From: JAXGYX01 sp040772065
GTDB taxonomy: Bacteria; Bacillota; Clostridia; Saccharofermentanales; Fastidiosipilaceae
Length of the DNA stretch: 64,000 nucleotides
Reading direction: 5' to 3'
NCBI GenBank assembly: GCA_040772065.1
Contig: JAXGYX010000001.1
Location: 2,170,001 to 2,234,000, forward strand
This document shows positions 26,375 through 33,748 of the stretch, in pieces. Numbering within the stretch: the stretch's first letter is position 1; every line of letters starts with the position of its first letter. A program made the translations under genes and the position numbers. The notes beneath the pieces were generated by a model. That model had not been told where the DNA came from. It saw only the letters and a program-made list of their open reading frames with translations, and did no database searches.

Positions 26375-26608
26375 TGAGACCTCCAATCGGTTTTTTAAAA
26401 TCTTGTTGTTAACTTAAAAATAAAATTTAGAAGCTATGCTTATTTATATTATAGTGGAACATGCGTGGCAACACATTCCGTGACCGCCCGAATTTCTGAT
26501 ATAATTACCAAAGGTCTCATATCAATCGATTATCAATCGATTATCAATTGTTCCGCGCGGACAAATGTCGACGCGGAGACAGGCTGGGTGAAGCCGGAGA
26601 GGGTAATT
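26375..26608. promoter_or_regulatory. Divergent promoter region, nfeD and HIT gene
   Basis: This AT-rich stretch lies between divergent genes. A plus-strand -10 TATAAT at 26500-26505 has only a weak -35 near 26477, and it probably drives the HIT gene. Minus-strand TATAAT-like boxes lie near 26449-26458. At 26521-26549 ATCAATCGATT is repeated in tandem almost three times. It lies in the presumed leader of the HIT transcript and could bind a regulator. Confidence 0.5.
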
Positions 26609-27028
26609 ATGAAAGATCCTGCATGCGCATATTGTGGAAATGACGAAGCCTTGGCAGCCTTTGGTTATCCGGTTTGCGAACTGGACAACGCACTGGTTTA
26701 TGTCTTTAAGGAACAAAGCAACAAAGGGCGCTGCATCGTGGCGTCAAAGAGTCACGTCAGCGAATTCATCGACATGAGTGATGAGGAGCGAGACGGCTTT
26801 TTCAAAGACATGGGACGCGTCGCGAAAGCGTTGCGCAAGTTATACAAGCCGAAGAAAATCAACTATGCCGCGTTTGGCGACACCGGCCTGCATACCCACT
26901 TTCATCTTGTTCCAAAACATGAGGGAACGGAGGAGTTTGGCGGCATGTTCGCGATGAACAGCGGCAAAGTCATGCTCTCTGATGAGGAATGTGAGATGAT
27001 GGCGGAGGAAATCCGTCAAAACCTGTAA
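26609..27028 (+). CDS. HIT family hydrolase
   Basis: This 139-residue protein is a histidine-triad nucleotide-binding hydrolase. HTHFHLVPK near residues 92-100 is the HxHxH active-site motif, and CAYCGNDEALAAFGYPVCEL at the start holds a Cys pair as in zinc-binding HIT proteins. The ATG at 26609 is preceded by GGAGAGGG at 7 bp; a longer reading from 26465 would run through the promoter region and is rejected. Likely substrates are nucleoside phosphoramidates or dinucleotides. Confidence 0.88.
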   Translation: MKDPACAYCGNDEALAAFGYPVCELDNALVYVFKEQSNKGRCIVASKSHVSEFIDMSDEERDGFFKDMGRVAKALRKLYKPKKINYAAFGDTGLHTHFHLVPKHEGTEEFGGMFAMNSGKVMLSDEECEMMAEEIRQNL

Positions 27029-27033
27029 ATCAT

Positions 27034-27059
27034 GAGCCACTTGAGCGGTGGCTTGTTGT
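27034..27059 (+). terminator. Probable terminator after HIT gene
   Basis: AGCCAC at 27035-27040 and GTGGCT at 27048-27053 form a stem with a 7-base loop, followed by TGTTGT. The T-run is weak. Confidence 0.5.
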
Positions 27060-27290
27060 CGCTTGAAGTTTGTTATCCGTGGTCACCGTCGGGCGGGCTA
27101 AGCGTCCGCCTCAAGGTCGCCGCAGATATCAGCGCGGGACGGTGTGAACGCATCCGCCAGTGGATCTGAGACGCATCGCCGGGAAATCGTGAAGCCTACG
27201 AGATCCGGCCAACATCGTCGGCGCTTGCCGGGTCAAACTCAAGTGGAATATTCATGTCAATCTATGCTCAAAGTGAGGAGACAAATCTGG

Positions 27291-28043
27291 ATGTCAGCAT
27301 CAAACAATTCGACAGATCTGAAAGAACGTCAAAGCAACAATCCGAAATCGGAGCGGGCGGAGTCTTCCGCGGCGGACGGTCAACGCAGGACGGGCGGCCA
27401 AAGGCAGCCACGTCAGAAAAACTTGGAGTCGCGGGACCGCGCTGGCAACCGGTCGGGCGGCCGCAAGTCGCCTTCCGGCGGCAACCGGGGCAAAAATCAG
27501 CGTTCGGGACCCCCACGCGGTGGATTTCGTGATCCGGTGAAAAAAGACGACGCCGCGAATGAGCAGTCGTCCGCCCGAGGCGACGAGCGCTCGACCGGGC
27601 AGCGTGCCGAAAGAGGCGATAGGAATCAGCGTGGCGCGAATCAGACCGCGAATGCCGGTCAGCGTCGAGATCAGAATCAGGCCCGGCGCAAGGACACGGG
27701 CAGATCCTCCGCGAAAGCCAATCAAGCGGAGAAGAGCCAACAGTCGACCTCGGCGAGCTCCCCACAAAAACAACAGCGCGGTGATCGCAAGCTTGAGCGC
27801 GGCGCCGGCGCGCGGCGAGATGGCAAACAGCCCCGTGACGGCGGTCAGCCCACGGCGAAAAAACAAGATCAGGCCAAAGGCGCGTCCCAAGCCAAACACA
27901 GACCGAAATATAAAACCGCTCGCAAAGTGATCTCCAAGCCAATCGTTGAAGAGACCCTTGAGGATTTGCAACTCAAGAACATGCGTCTGGAAAAGGAGAT
28001 TATGCTTGAAATCGCGGAAGTGCGAACCATCAAACTTGACTGA
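27291..28043 (+). CDS. Disordered basic protein, unknown function
   Basis: The protein of about 250 residues is almost entirely low complexity: Arg, Gln, Gly, Ser, Lys and Asn dominate (RRTGGQRQPRQKNLESRDRA, NRSGGRKSPSGGNRGKNQRS). No domain is visible until the last about 45 residues, where KVISKPIVEETLEDLQLKNM and LEKEIMLEIAEVRTIKLD form a predicted amphipathic helix. The start is placed at the ATG at 27291 with GAGGAG about 10 bp upstream; a longer frame to 27144 is open but has no ribosome site. It overlaps the following decarboxylase gene. The composition suggests an RNA- or nucleoid-binding tail protein, which is inference. Confidence 0.55.
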   Translation: MSASNNSTDLKERQSNNPKSERAESSAADGQRRTGGQRQPRQKNLESRDRAGNRSGGRKSPSGGNRGKNQRSGPPRGGFRDPVKKDDAANEQSSARGDERSTGQRAERGDRNQRGANQTANAGQRRDQNQARRKDTGRSSAKANQAEKSQQSTSASSPQKQQRGDRKLERGAGARRDGKQPRDGGQPTAKKQDQAKGASQAKHRPKYKTARKVISKPIVEETLEDLQLKNMRLEKEIMLEIAEVRTIKLD

Positions 28044-29721
28044 CCGGACTGATGGGCGACTGCCGATCTACGCAACCCTGCGCGACGCGCACGATACTGA
28101 ACAATATAGTTTTCACATGCCCGGACACAGCGCAGGACATGGATTTTCGGCTGAGTTTCAAGAATGGCTACCGCGGCTGGACACAACGGAACTGCCAACC
28201 ACCGGTGACTTAAACGAACCGGACGGCGCGGTGGCGGACAGTCAAAGAATGGCCGCCGCCTATTTTGGCGCAGCGGAAACGATTTTTTTGACCGGAGGCG
28301 CGACCTCAGGCATTCAGGCCATGCTGTTGGGTGTGGTTGGGATGGGCGGCAAAGTGCTGATCGACCCGATGTCGCACCGCGCGGTGTTGAACGCGGCCGC
28401 GCTGTGGCAAATCGAGACCGTGATGATCGCGCCCACTTTGCAGAGCGACCCGGAATTTTCGCCTGCCGCCAATCATTTTTCTTCTGCCTATCCTTCTTCT
28501 GGCGATCCTTCTTCTCTTATTGATCATTTTGATCATTCGCTCAGCACTAATTTCTCCTACGAAACTGATGACCGTTCCGGCGGCGCCGGCCCGGCTTGTC
28601 CTGACTGGTATGATCCGTTGCCTCATGTCACCGCCTGTGACTTGAACGATTCGTTGAATCGCCATCAAGACGCCTCGGCCGTGCTGATCACCTCCCCGGA
28701 CTATTATGGCAACACCGCCGACCTGGCCGCCTTGAACAAAGTCTGCCTGGACCACAATGTCCCGTTGCTGGTGGACGAGGCGCACGGTGCGCATTTCGCT
28801 TGTGATCCCTCGATTTTCCCGCGGACCGCCTTGGCCGCCGGTTGCGCGTCCTGTGTTCAAAGCACGCACAAAACCCTCGCCGCGCTGACGCCCACAGCTT
28901 TGCTTCATGTCGGGCAAAAGGCGCCGTTTGAAGCGCGGACCTTGATGGCGGCGTTGCGCCTGATTCGCACCAGCAGCCCGCCGTTGGCGATGGCCGCCTC
29001 GATCGAATACGCAGTCGATGACTTGAGGTCACGCGGGGCCACTCTTTTTCAGGCCATTCACACCGAACTCAAACTGCTGTCCGGCCGTCTGCGCCACCCT
29101 TATCGGATATCACCGGTGACGTCCGCATCGACCCGGGCGCGGAGGGATCCAACCCGGTTGGTGATCGACACTTCGGAAGTGGCGCCGGCGATGGCTGTCG
29201 CCGAGGAACTGGTGAAGAGAGGGATCGTGATTGAATTTGCCGACTTGATGCGTTTGATTTTGGTTCCGGGCATCGGGCTGCCCATTTCTTCGTGGCCGGC
29301 TCTCGCCTCGGAGTTGAACCGGATTGGCGATGAATGGAGGACGAAGAGCCCGGACATGGGGCCCACGCGACGTTTGGACTCACTGCTGACCGCCGCCTAT
29401 CGGCGGGATGATCGGGCGCCAAATCCGGCGTTGACTGCGGCTCGCTTTCGCCACGCTCCAAAAGGCGAGAATCTCGAGGTCGTCGAGATTCCTTTGGAGG
29501 AGGCGGACGGACGGACACTCGTTGAGTCGATCACCCCGTACCCACCCGGCATACCCCTTGTTTGGCCGGGAGAGAGGCTGAACGCCGGACTGATCTCACT
29601 TTTGCGCGAACTCTGGTCCAACGGCATCCGCTGCCAGGGACTGGAGAGCCGCTCGGGTCAATTATTCGCACATGTCCTTCGCGAAGATCACGTTTTCTAT
29701 CCGCCGCTAAATCATGTATAA
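28036..29721 (+). CDS. Orn/Lys/Arg decarboxylase-like PLP enzyme
   Basis: This protein of about 561 residues has the fold-type I decarboxylase pattern. YSFHMPGHSAGHGF opens the domain, EPDGAVADSQRMAAAYFGA and FLTGGATSGIQAML follow, the PLP-contact Asp is in LLVDEAHGAHF, and the PLP lysine is in SCVQSTHKTLAALTPTALL. Substrates in the family are lysine, arginine or ornithine; specificity is not readable here. Residues about 145-185 hold a Ser/Pro-rich insertion (SSAYPSSGDPSSLIDHFDHS) without an obvious counterpart. The start is placed at a TTG at 28036, overlapping the preceding stop; an open frame extends to 27946 but lies inside the previous gene. In Bacillota this gene often precedes tmk, darA and holB, as here. 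Confidence 0.82.
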   Translation: MTDRTDGRLPIYATLRDAHDTEQYSFHMPGHSAGHGFSAEFQEWLPRLDTTELPTTGDLNEPDGAVADSQRMAAAYFGAAETIFLTGGATSGIQAMLLGVVGMGGKVLIDPMSHRAVLNAAALWQIETVMIAPTLQSDPEFSPAANHFSSAYPSSGDPSSLIDHFDHSLSTNFSYETDDRSGGAGPACPDWYDPLPHVTACDLNDSLNRHQDASAVLITSPDYYGNTADLAALNKVCLDHNVPLLVDEAHGAHFACDPSIFPRTALAAGCASCVQSTHKTLAALTPTALLHVGQKAPFEARTLMAALRLIRTSSPPLAMAASIEYAVDDLRSRGATLFQAIHTELKLLSGRLRHPYRISPVTSASTRARRDPTRLVIDTSEVAPAMAVAEELVKRGIVIEFADLMRLILVPGIGLPISSWPALASELNRIGDEWRTKSPDMGPTRRLDSLLTAAYRRDDRAPNPALTAARFRHAPKGENLEVVEIPLEEADGRTLVESITPYPPGIPLVWPGERLNAGLISLLRELWSNGIRCQGLESRSGQLFAHVLREDHVFYPPLNHV

Positions 29722-29751
29722 TAAAAGCACTTCGTTGGAAAGGTCGTCCTT

Positions 29752-30387
29752 ATGGCTCGCAAGGGTAAATTAATCACATTTGAAGGCATTGACGGCAGTG
29801 GTAAATCCACCCAAATCAGGCTGTTGACACAGGCGTTGAAACGTGACGAGATACCCTTCCTGCTGGCCAGAGAGCCGGGCGGCACACCGGTGGGCGAGTC
29901 GATCCGGGAGATCCTGTTGAACTCTGCGCACCGCGAGATGGACGCTGTCACCGAATTGTTTTTATTTGAGGCGGCGCGGGCGCAGTTGATCCGCGACCTG
30001 ATCAGGCCGGCGCTGGACGCCGGGAAGCTGGTGCTGCTGGACCGGTTTACCGATTCCACCGTAGCCTATCAAGGCTACGGCCGCGGACTGGGAGTGGATC
30101 GGGTGACGGCGCTCAACGATGCCGCGACGTCCGGCTTGATTCCGGATCGAACATTTTTGCTCGACCTGCCGGCGGAAGAGGGAATCGACAGAATGAGGCG
30201 CAGCCGCCCCGGGAAATCAGACCGGCTGGATACGGAAGGTTTGGATTTCACAAGACGGGTGCGCGAGGGATATTTGGAAGTGGCGAGGCAATCCGCGGAG
30301 CGCGTCACGGTGATTGACGCACTGAGACCGATCGAGGCGATCGAGTCCGACATATACGGTAAGATAAGGGAGGATCTTGTACTATGA
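29752..30387 (+). CDS. tmk: Thymidylate kinase
   Basis: The 211-residue enzyme phosphorylates dTMP to dTDP. TFEGIDGSGKSTQIRLL is the P-loop, LAREPGGTPVGESIR the DRX-type nucleotide site, DRFTDSTVAYQGYGRGLG the substrate loop, and RSRPGKSDRLDTEGLDF the lid. GGAAAGG lies 8 bp before the ATG. It overlaps darA by 4 bp (ATGA). Confidence 0.96.
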   Translation: MARKGKLITFEGIDGSGKSTQIRLLTQALKRDEIPFLLAREPGGTPVGESIREILLNSAHREMDAVTELFLFEAARAQLIRDLIRPALDAGKLVLLDRFTDSTVAYQGYGRGLGVDRVTALNDAATSGLIPDRTFLLDLPAEEGIDRMRRSRPGKSDRLDTEGLDFTRRVREGYLEVARQSAERVTVIDALRPIEAIESDIYGKIREDLVL

Positions 30388-30713
30388 AACTGGTTTACAG
30401 CATTGTCCATGATGAGGACACGCCGCGCCTGATGGCGGAATTGAACAAGGCCGGCTATCGCGTGACCAAGCTAAACTCGTCCGGCGGCTTTCTGCGCAGC
30501 GGAAACACGACGTTGATGATCGGTGTCGAAGATGAGAACCTGGAGGATGTGCTGGGTATCATCCGTAAGTTTTCAAGTTCGCGGAAGGCGGCAATCAACA
30601 CCAATATCACTCCTTCGGCCATTGGCGGAGCGTACATTCCGTACCCTGTCGAGGTGACCATTGGTGGCGCCACGGTGTTCGTTTTGAACGTGGAACGTTT
30701 TGAGAAAATGTAA
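30384..30713 (+). CDS. darA: Cyclic-di-AMP receptor, PII-like (DarA/PstA)
   Basis: This 109-residue protein matches the PII-like cyclic-di-AMP receptor family (DUF970). KLVYSIVHDEDTPRLMAELN, the T-loop start LNSSGGFLRSGNTTLMIGVE, and the end GGATVFVLNVERFEKM are characteristic, and Thr/Gly/Phe of the ligand pocket (RVTKLNSSGGFL) are present. It forms trimers in characterised relatives; its downstream targets are not settled. It lies in the classical tmk-darA-holB-ricT order, overlapping tmk and ending 2 bp before holB. Confidence 0.93.
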   Translation: MKLVYSIVHDEDTPRLMAELNKAGYRVTKLNSSGGFLRSGNTTLMIGVEDENLEDVLGIIRKFSSSRKAAINTNITPSAIGGAYIPYPVEVTIGGATVFVLNVERFEKM

Positions 30714-30715
30714 TC

Positions 30716-31723
30716 ATGCAATTTGAGAATGTTGTTGGTCAGCAGACTGCCAAGGAGAGACTCCACAGTCTGCTGATTTTATTCAATACACAATTCATCA
30801 TTCTTTCCGGACCGAGCGGGATCGGCAAGAAAACGATGGCACGCGAACTGGTTCGACTGATGCTGTGCCCGCGGGCCGCGGCCCACGAGGCGGCCACGGC
30901 CGACGACTGCCCCGCCTGTCGCTATTTGGAAGCAGGTTCGCACCCTGATTTCATATCCTTGTTTCCCGATCAACCGGGCAAGGTGATTCCGGTCGAGCGG
31001 GTGCGCCGGGAGATCGTGGATGACACGGTGACCAGACCCCAGCTGGGTGAGCGCAAGGTATATCTGATCGACGGCGACGGGCTGAATGAACAAGGCCAGA
31101 ACGCCATGTTGAAGACGTTTGAGGAACCGCCTCCCTATTGTTTTTTTGTGCTGCTGTCCGCCGAACCGCGCCGCCTGCTTGACACCATTCGCTCGCGTGC
31201 GGCGCTTGTGCCGCTGTCGCGAAGCACGCCGGATGAGATCCGTCAGATATTGAAGCTGCACCTGATCGCCGAAAACGAGGCGACGGACTACATCATCCGC
31301 TACGCGGATGGCGTGCCCGGCGTCGCGCTGGACCTCTGCCGCGATGAGTGGTACGTCGAGGCGAAATCATCTATGATAAAAATCATTGACTTGTTGACGC
31401 TGCCCGGCAGATCGCAATTGTTGGTGGACGGATTTTCGATTTTTGAGGAAAACAAGGATCGGATCAACGATTTTCTCGATCTGTTGGAGACATGGTTTCG
31501 CGACCTGTTTGTCTGGTCACGGACCCACTGTATCGAGCAGTTGATTCATCGGGACCAGGTTGACCGGATCGCCGAGTTATCCGAGCGAAGTCAGTGGACC
31601 GCGCAGACCGATGTGCGCATCTTTCGTTTGATCGGCGAGGTGCGTCAGGCGCTGGCCGCGAACGGCAACTTTGAGATGGGTGTGAATTATTTGTTATTGC
31701 AACTGCGTAAGGAGCTAAATTGA
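30716..31723 (+). CDS. holB: DNA polymerase III subunit delta'
   Basis: The 335-residue AAA+ protein is the delta' subunit of the clamp loader. VVGQQTAKERLHSLL, the P-loop SGPSGIGKKTMARELV and the zinc-module Cys residues (LCPRAAA and DDCPACRYL) are visible, as are YLIDGDGLNEQGQNAMLKTF with EEPPPYCFFVLLS and TIRSRAALVPLS. The P-loop GPSGIGKKT looks intact. It overlaps ricT by one base (TGATG). Confidence 0.92.
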   Translation: MQFENVVGQQTAKERLHSLLILFNTQFIILSGPSGIGKKTMARELVRLMLCPRAAAHEAATADDCPACRYLEAGSHPDFISLFPDQPGKVIPVERVRREIVDDTVTRPQLGERKVYLIDGDGLNEQGQNAMLKTFEEPPPYCFFVLLSAEPRRLLDTIRSRAALVPLSRSTPDEIRQILKLHLIAENEATDYIIRYADGVPGVALDLCRDEWYVEAKSSMIKIIDLLTLPGRSQLLVDGFSIFEENKDRINDFLDLLETWFRDLFVWSRTHCIEQLIHRDQVDRIAELSERSQWTAQTDVRIFRLIGEVRQALAANGNFEMGVNYLLLQLRKELN

Positions 31724-32982
31724 TGTATAAAGTGACTGGCGTCCGATTCCACGGAGTCGGCAAGGCCTATGATTTCGAGACCGCGGACCTTCCCGTCCGC
31801 AAAGGTGACGCCGTGATCGTCGAAACCGTTCAGGGGCTGGAGCTGGGATTCGCGGCGGATGAGGGCAAGACGCTCGCGGAAGATCAAATTCGCGGCACGT
31901 TGAAACCGCTCATTCGAATCGCGACCGACGCGGATCTGGAGCGTTATAAGCAAAACCTGTTGTTGGAAAAAGAGGCGTTTAAGATCTGCGCCGAAAAAAT
32001 TCTGGAACATGAGTTGGAGATGAATCTTGTCAGCGTTGAGTATACGTTTGACGGCAAGAAAATTGTCTTTTATTTTACCGCGGATGGCCGCGTCGACTTT
32101 CGTGAATTGGTTAAAGATCTGGCGCGGATTTTCCGCATGCGCATCGAACTGCGGCAGATCGGTGTCCGCGACGAGGCCAGGATGATCGGCGGAGTGGGGA
32201 TCTGTGGCAGAGAGTTTTGTTGTTCCTCATTTTTGACTGACTTTATTCCCGTGTCGATCCGCATGGCGAAAGAGCAGGGACTGTCGATGAATCCGGCCAA
32301 GATCAGTGGGTGTTGCGGCCGTTTGATGTGCTGCCTGAAGTATGAGCAGGACGCTTATAAAAAGGCCCGCAAAGGGATGCCAAAGATGGGCGCTTCCATT
32401 GACACCCCGGCCGGCAGGGCCAAAGTGATCGGCATGGACGTGCTGCGCGAGAAGCTGACGGTGCTCCCCGAGGATTCCCGGGGGAGCGAGCCACTGGTTT
32501 TCACAAAGGCGGAGTTGGGTCTGGGTCCGGCCGAACCGGAGACCTGCGCTGAATGTCTCGAGCGGGCGGGTGACTTTGGTGTGCTCGATTATGAGGACAA
32601 TACCCGGGTGGACGTGGAAGAGCGCGTGGCCGAGGGTGAGCGCGAACAAACGGATTTGGAATCCGTGACGGACCGTCAACCGGATTTCGCGCGCCAACAG
32701 CCGCGTGAGGACGTGCGGCGTGAGACGCGCGGGGGCCAGCGCAAGCCACGCAAACTTGGCAAGCCGGCGAAGCCGGGGTTTGTGCCCCATCCGGTTAAAC
32801 GTGGAAAAAAGGAGCGGTCGAACGTGCGACAGGACCGGGATGCCCGAGGAGGCGACTCGAGGCGACAATCCGGCGCGCGGTCGGGTTCGTCCTCACGCGG
32901 CAATCGACCCAACAAGGCCGCGAACAAGAGCGGACTGAAAAGTCAGCGACGAAGAGAGACGCGCGAGGACTATGTGGATTGA
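31723..32982 (+). CDS. ricT: RicT/YaaT (PSP1 family) with basic tail
   Basis: RicT is part of the RicA-RicF-RicT complex that binds iron-sulfur clusters and controls mRNA maturation by RNase Y in Bacillus. The first 280 residues contain the PSP1 domain with clustered Cys residues: GGVGICGREFCCSSFLTDFI and KISGCCGRLMCCLKYEQDAY. Usual RicT is about 275 residues. Here 419 residues include a C-terminal extension from about 290 onward that is acidic at first (DVEERVAEGEREQTD) and then strongly Arg/Lys/Gly-rich (RRETREDYVD at the end). The start is the ATG at 31723 with AAGGAG 8 bp upstream. Confidence 0.9.
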   Translation: MYKVTGVRFHGVGKAYDFETADLPVRKGDAVIVETVQGLELGFAADEGKTLAEDQIRGTLKPLIRIATDADLERYKQNLLLEKEAFKICAEKILEHELEMNLVSVEYTFDGKKIVFYFTADGRVDFRELVKDLARIFRMRIELRQIGVRDEARMIGGVGICGREFCCSSFLTDFIPVSIRMAKEQGLSMNPAKISGCCGRLMCCLKYEQDAYKKARKGMPKMGASIDTPAGRAKVIGMDVLREKLTVLPEDSRGSEPLVFTKAELGLGPAEPETCAECLERAGDFGVLDYEDNTRVDVEERVAEGEREQTDLESVTDRQPDFARQQPREDVRRETRGGQRKPRKLGKPAKPGFVPHPVKRGKKERSNVRQDRDARGGDSRRQSGARSGSSSRGNRPNKAANKSGLKSQRRRETREDYVD

Positions 32983-33078
32983 TTAAAATTCGCATGTGAG
33001 ATTTGTTCCGCGCATATCACTAAATATCGCTAACTGCCGATTAACTGCCTGTTTGCACAAAAACCTGTAATTCTGTCT

Positions 33079-33170
33079 GTGAAATATGTCTATATTATTA
33101 GCGGAATTCACCAATCTCATTTATTTCAATTATTAAAGTTAATGGATCGTGACATAGGCCTATATTTTAT
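33079..33170 (+). promoter_or_regulatory. Paired promoter-like repeats upstream of hyd operon
   Basis: Two related 22-bp segments, starting GTGAAATATGTCTATATT at 33079 and GTGACATAGGCCTATATT at 33149, are spaced 70 bp apart. Each contains TATATT as a possible -10. For the second, TTAATG at 33139-33144 is a possible -35 at 16 bp. The region between ricT and hydC (32983-33250) holds no gene. The repeats may be promoter copies or regulator sites. Confidence 0.45.
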
Positions 33171-33250
33171 TGTAGAATTAATTTGATTATACGACTTGTT
33201 CAAACTGGTATCACGACTCGTAAGAAACGTAAGGTTAGAAAGGGCAAATT

Positions 33251-33748
33251 ATGTCTGAGACGCAATCATGCATCGACTTTACAAAGTTGAGAGAATTCAT
33301 CCCAACCACCGACCGCACTGAATCTTCATTGATCACCATTCTTCACATGATACAGGACACATATGGTTACATACCCAAGGAGGCGCAGTACATTGTCGCG
33401 GATGAGCTGAACATTCCGACCTCGCAAGTCTTTGGCGTGGTGACCTTCTATTCCTACTTCACGGATCATCCGAAGGGCAAGTATCAGATCAGTGTCTGTC
33501 TGGGCACAGCTTGCTACGTCAAGGGCGCACAGGGTGTGCTGGAGGCGCTGGAGGCCGAACTGGGTATCGAATCTGGCCAGACAACTGACGATATGCTCTT
33601 TTCCATCGCGCAGACACGTTGCCTCGGTGATTGCTCGAACGCACCTGTCATCATGGTCAATGATGAACTGTTGCTGAGAGTCACAGCGGATGAAGTACCG
33701 GCCATCATTGAAAAATATAGGGAGATTGAGAAGAATGCTAACGTATGA
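33251..33748 (+). CDS. hydC: Hydrogenase subunit HydC (NuoE-like, 2Fe-2S)
   Basis: The 165-residue thioredoxin-like ferredoxin is homologous to NuoE. The four cluster ligands are visible in VCLGTACYVKGAQ and RCLGDCSNAPVIMVN. ILHMIQDTYGYIPKEAQYIV and QVFGVVTFYSYFTDHPKGKY are the usual N-terminal segments. It is the first gene of a hydC-hydB-hydA set that in other Clostridia forms an NAD-linked, often electron-bifurcating [FeFe] hydrogenase in the cytoplasm. It overlaps hydB by 14 bp. Confidence 0.94.
   Translation: MSETQSCIDFTKLREFIPTTDRTESSLITILHMIQDTYGYIPKEAQYIVADELNIPTSQVFGVVTFYSYFTDHPKGKYQISVCLGTACYVKGAQGVLEALEAELGIESGQTTDDMLFSIAQTRCLGDCSNAPVIMVNDELLLRVTADEVPAIIEKYREIEKNANV

Noticed and set aside
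26465..26608. Extended N-terminus of the HIT protein
   Set aside because: The added residues run through a TATAAT box and tandem repeats. The ATG at 26609 has a good ribosome site and begins the conserved domain.
27268..27971. Long minus-strand frames opposite the disordered protein
   Set aside because: They have no ribosome site, no recognisable domain and arise in GC-rich repetitive coding DNA. Gene direction of the neighbours favours the plus strand, although this region is the least certain coding call.
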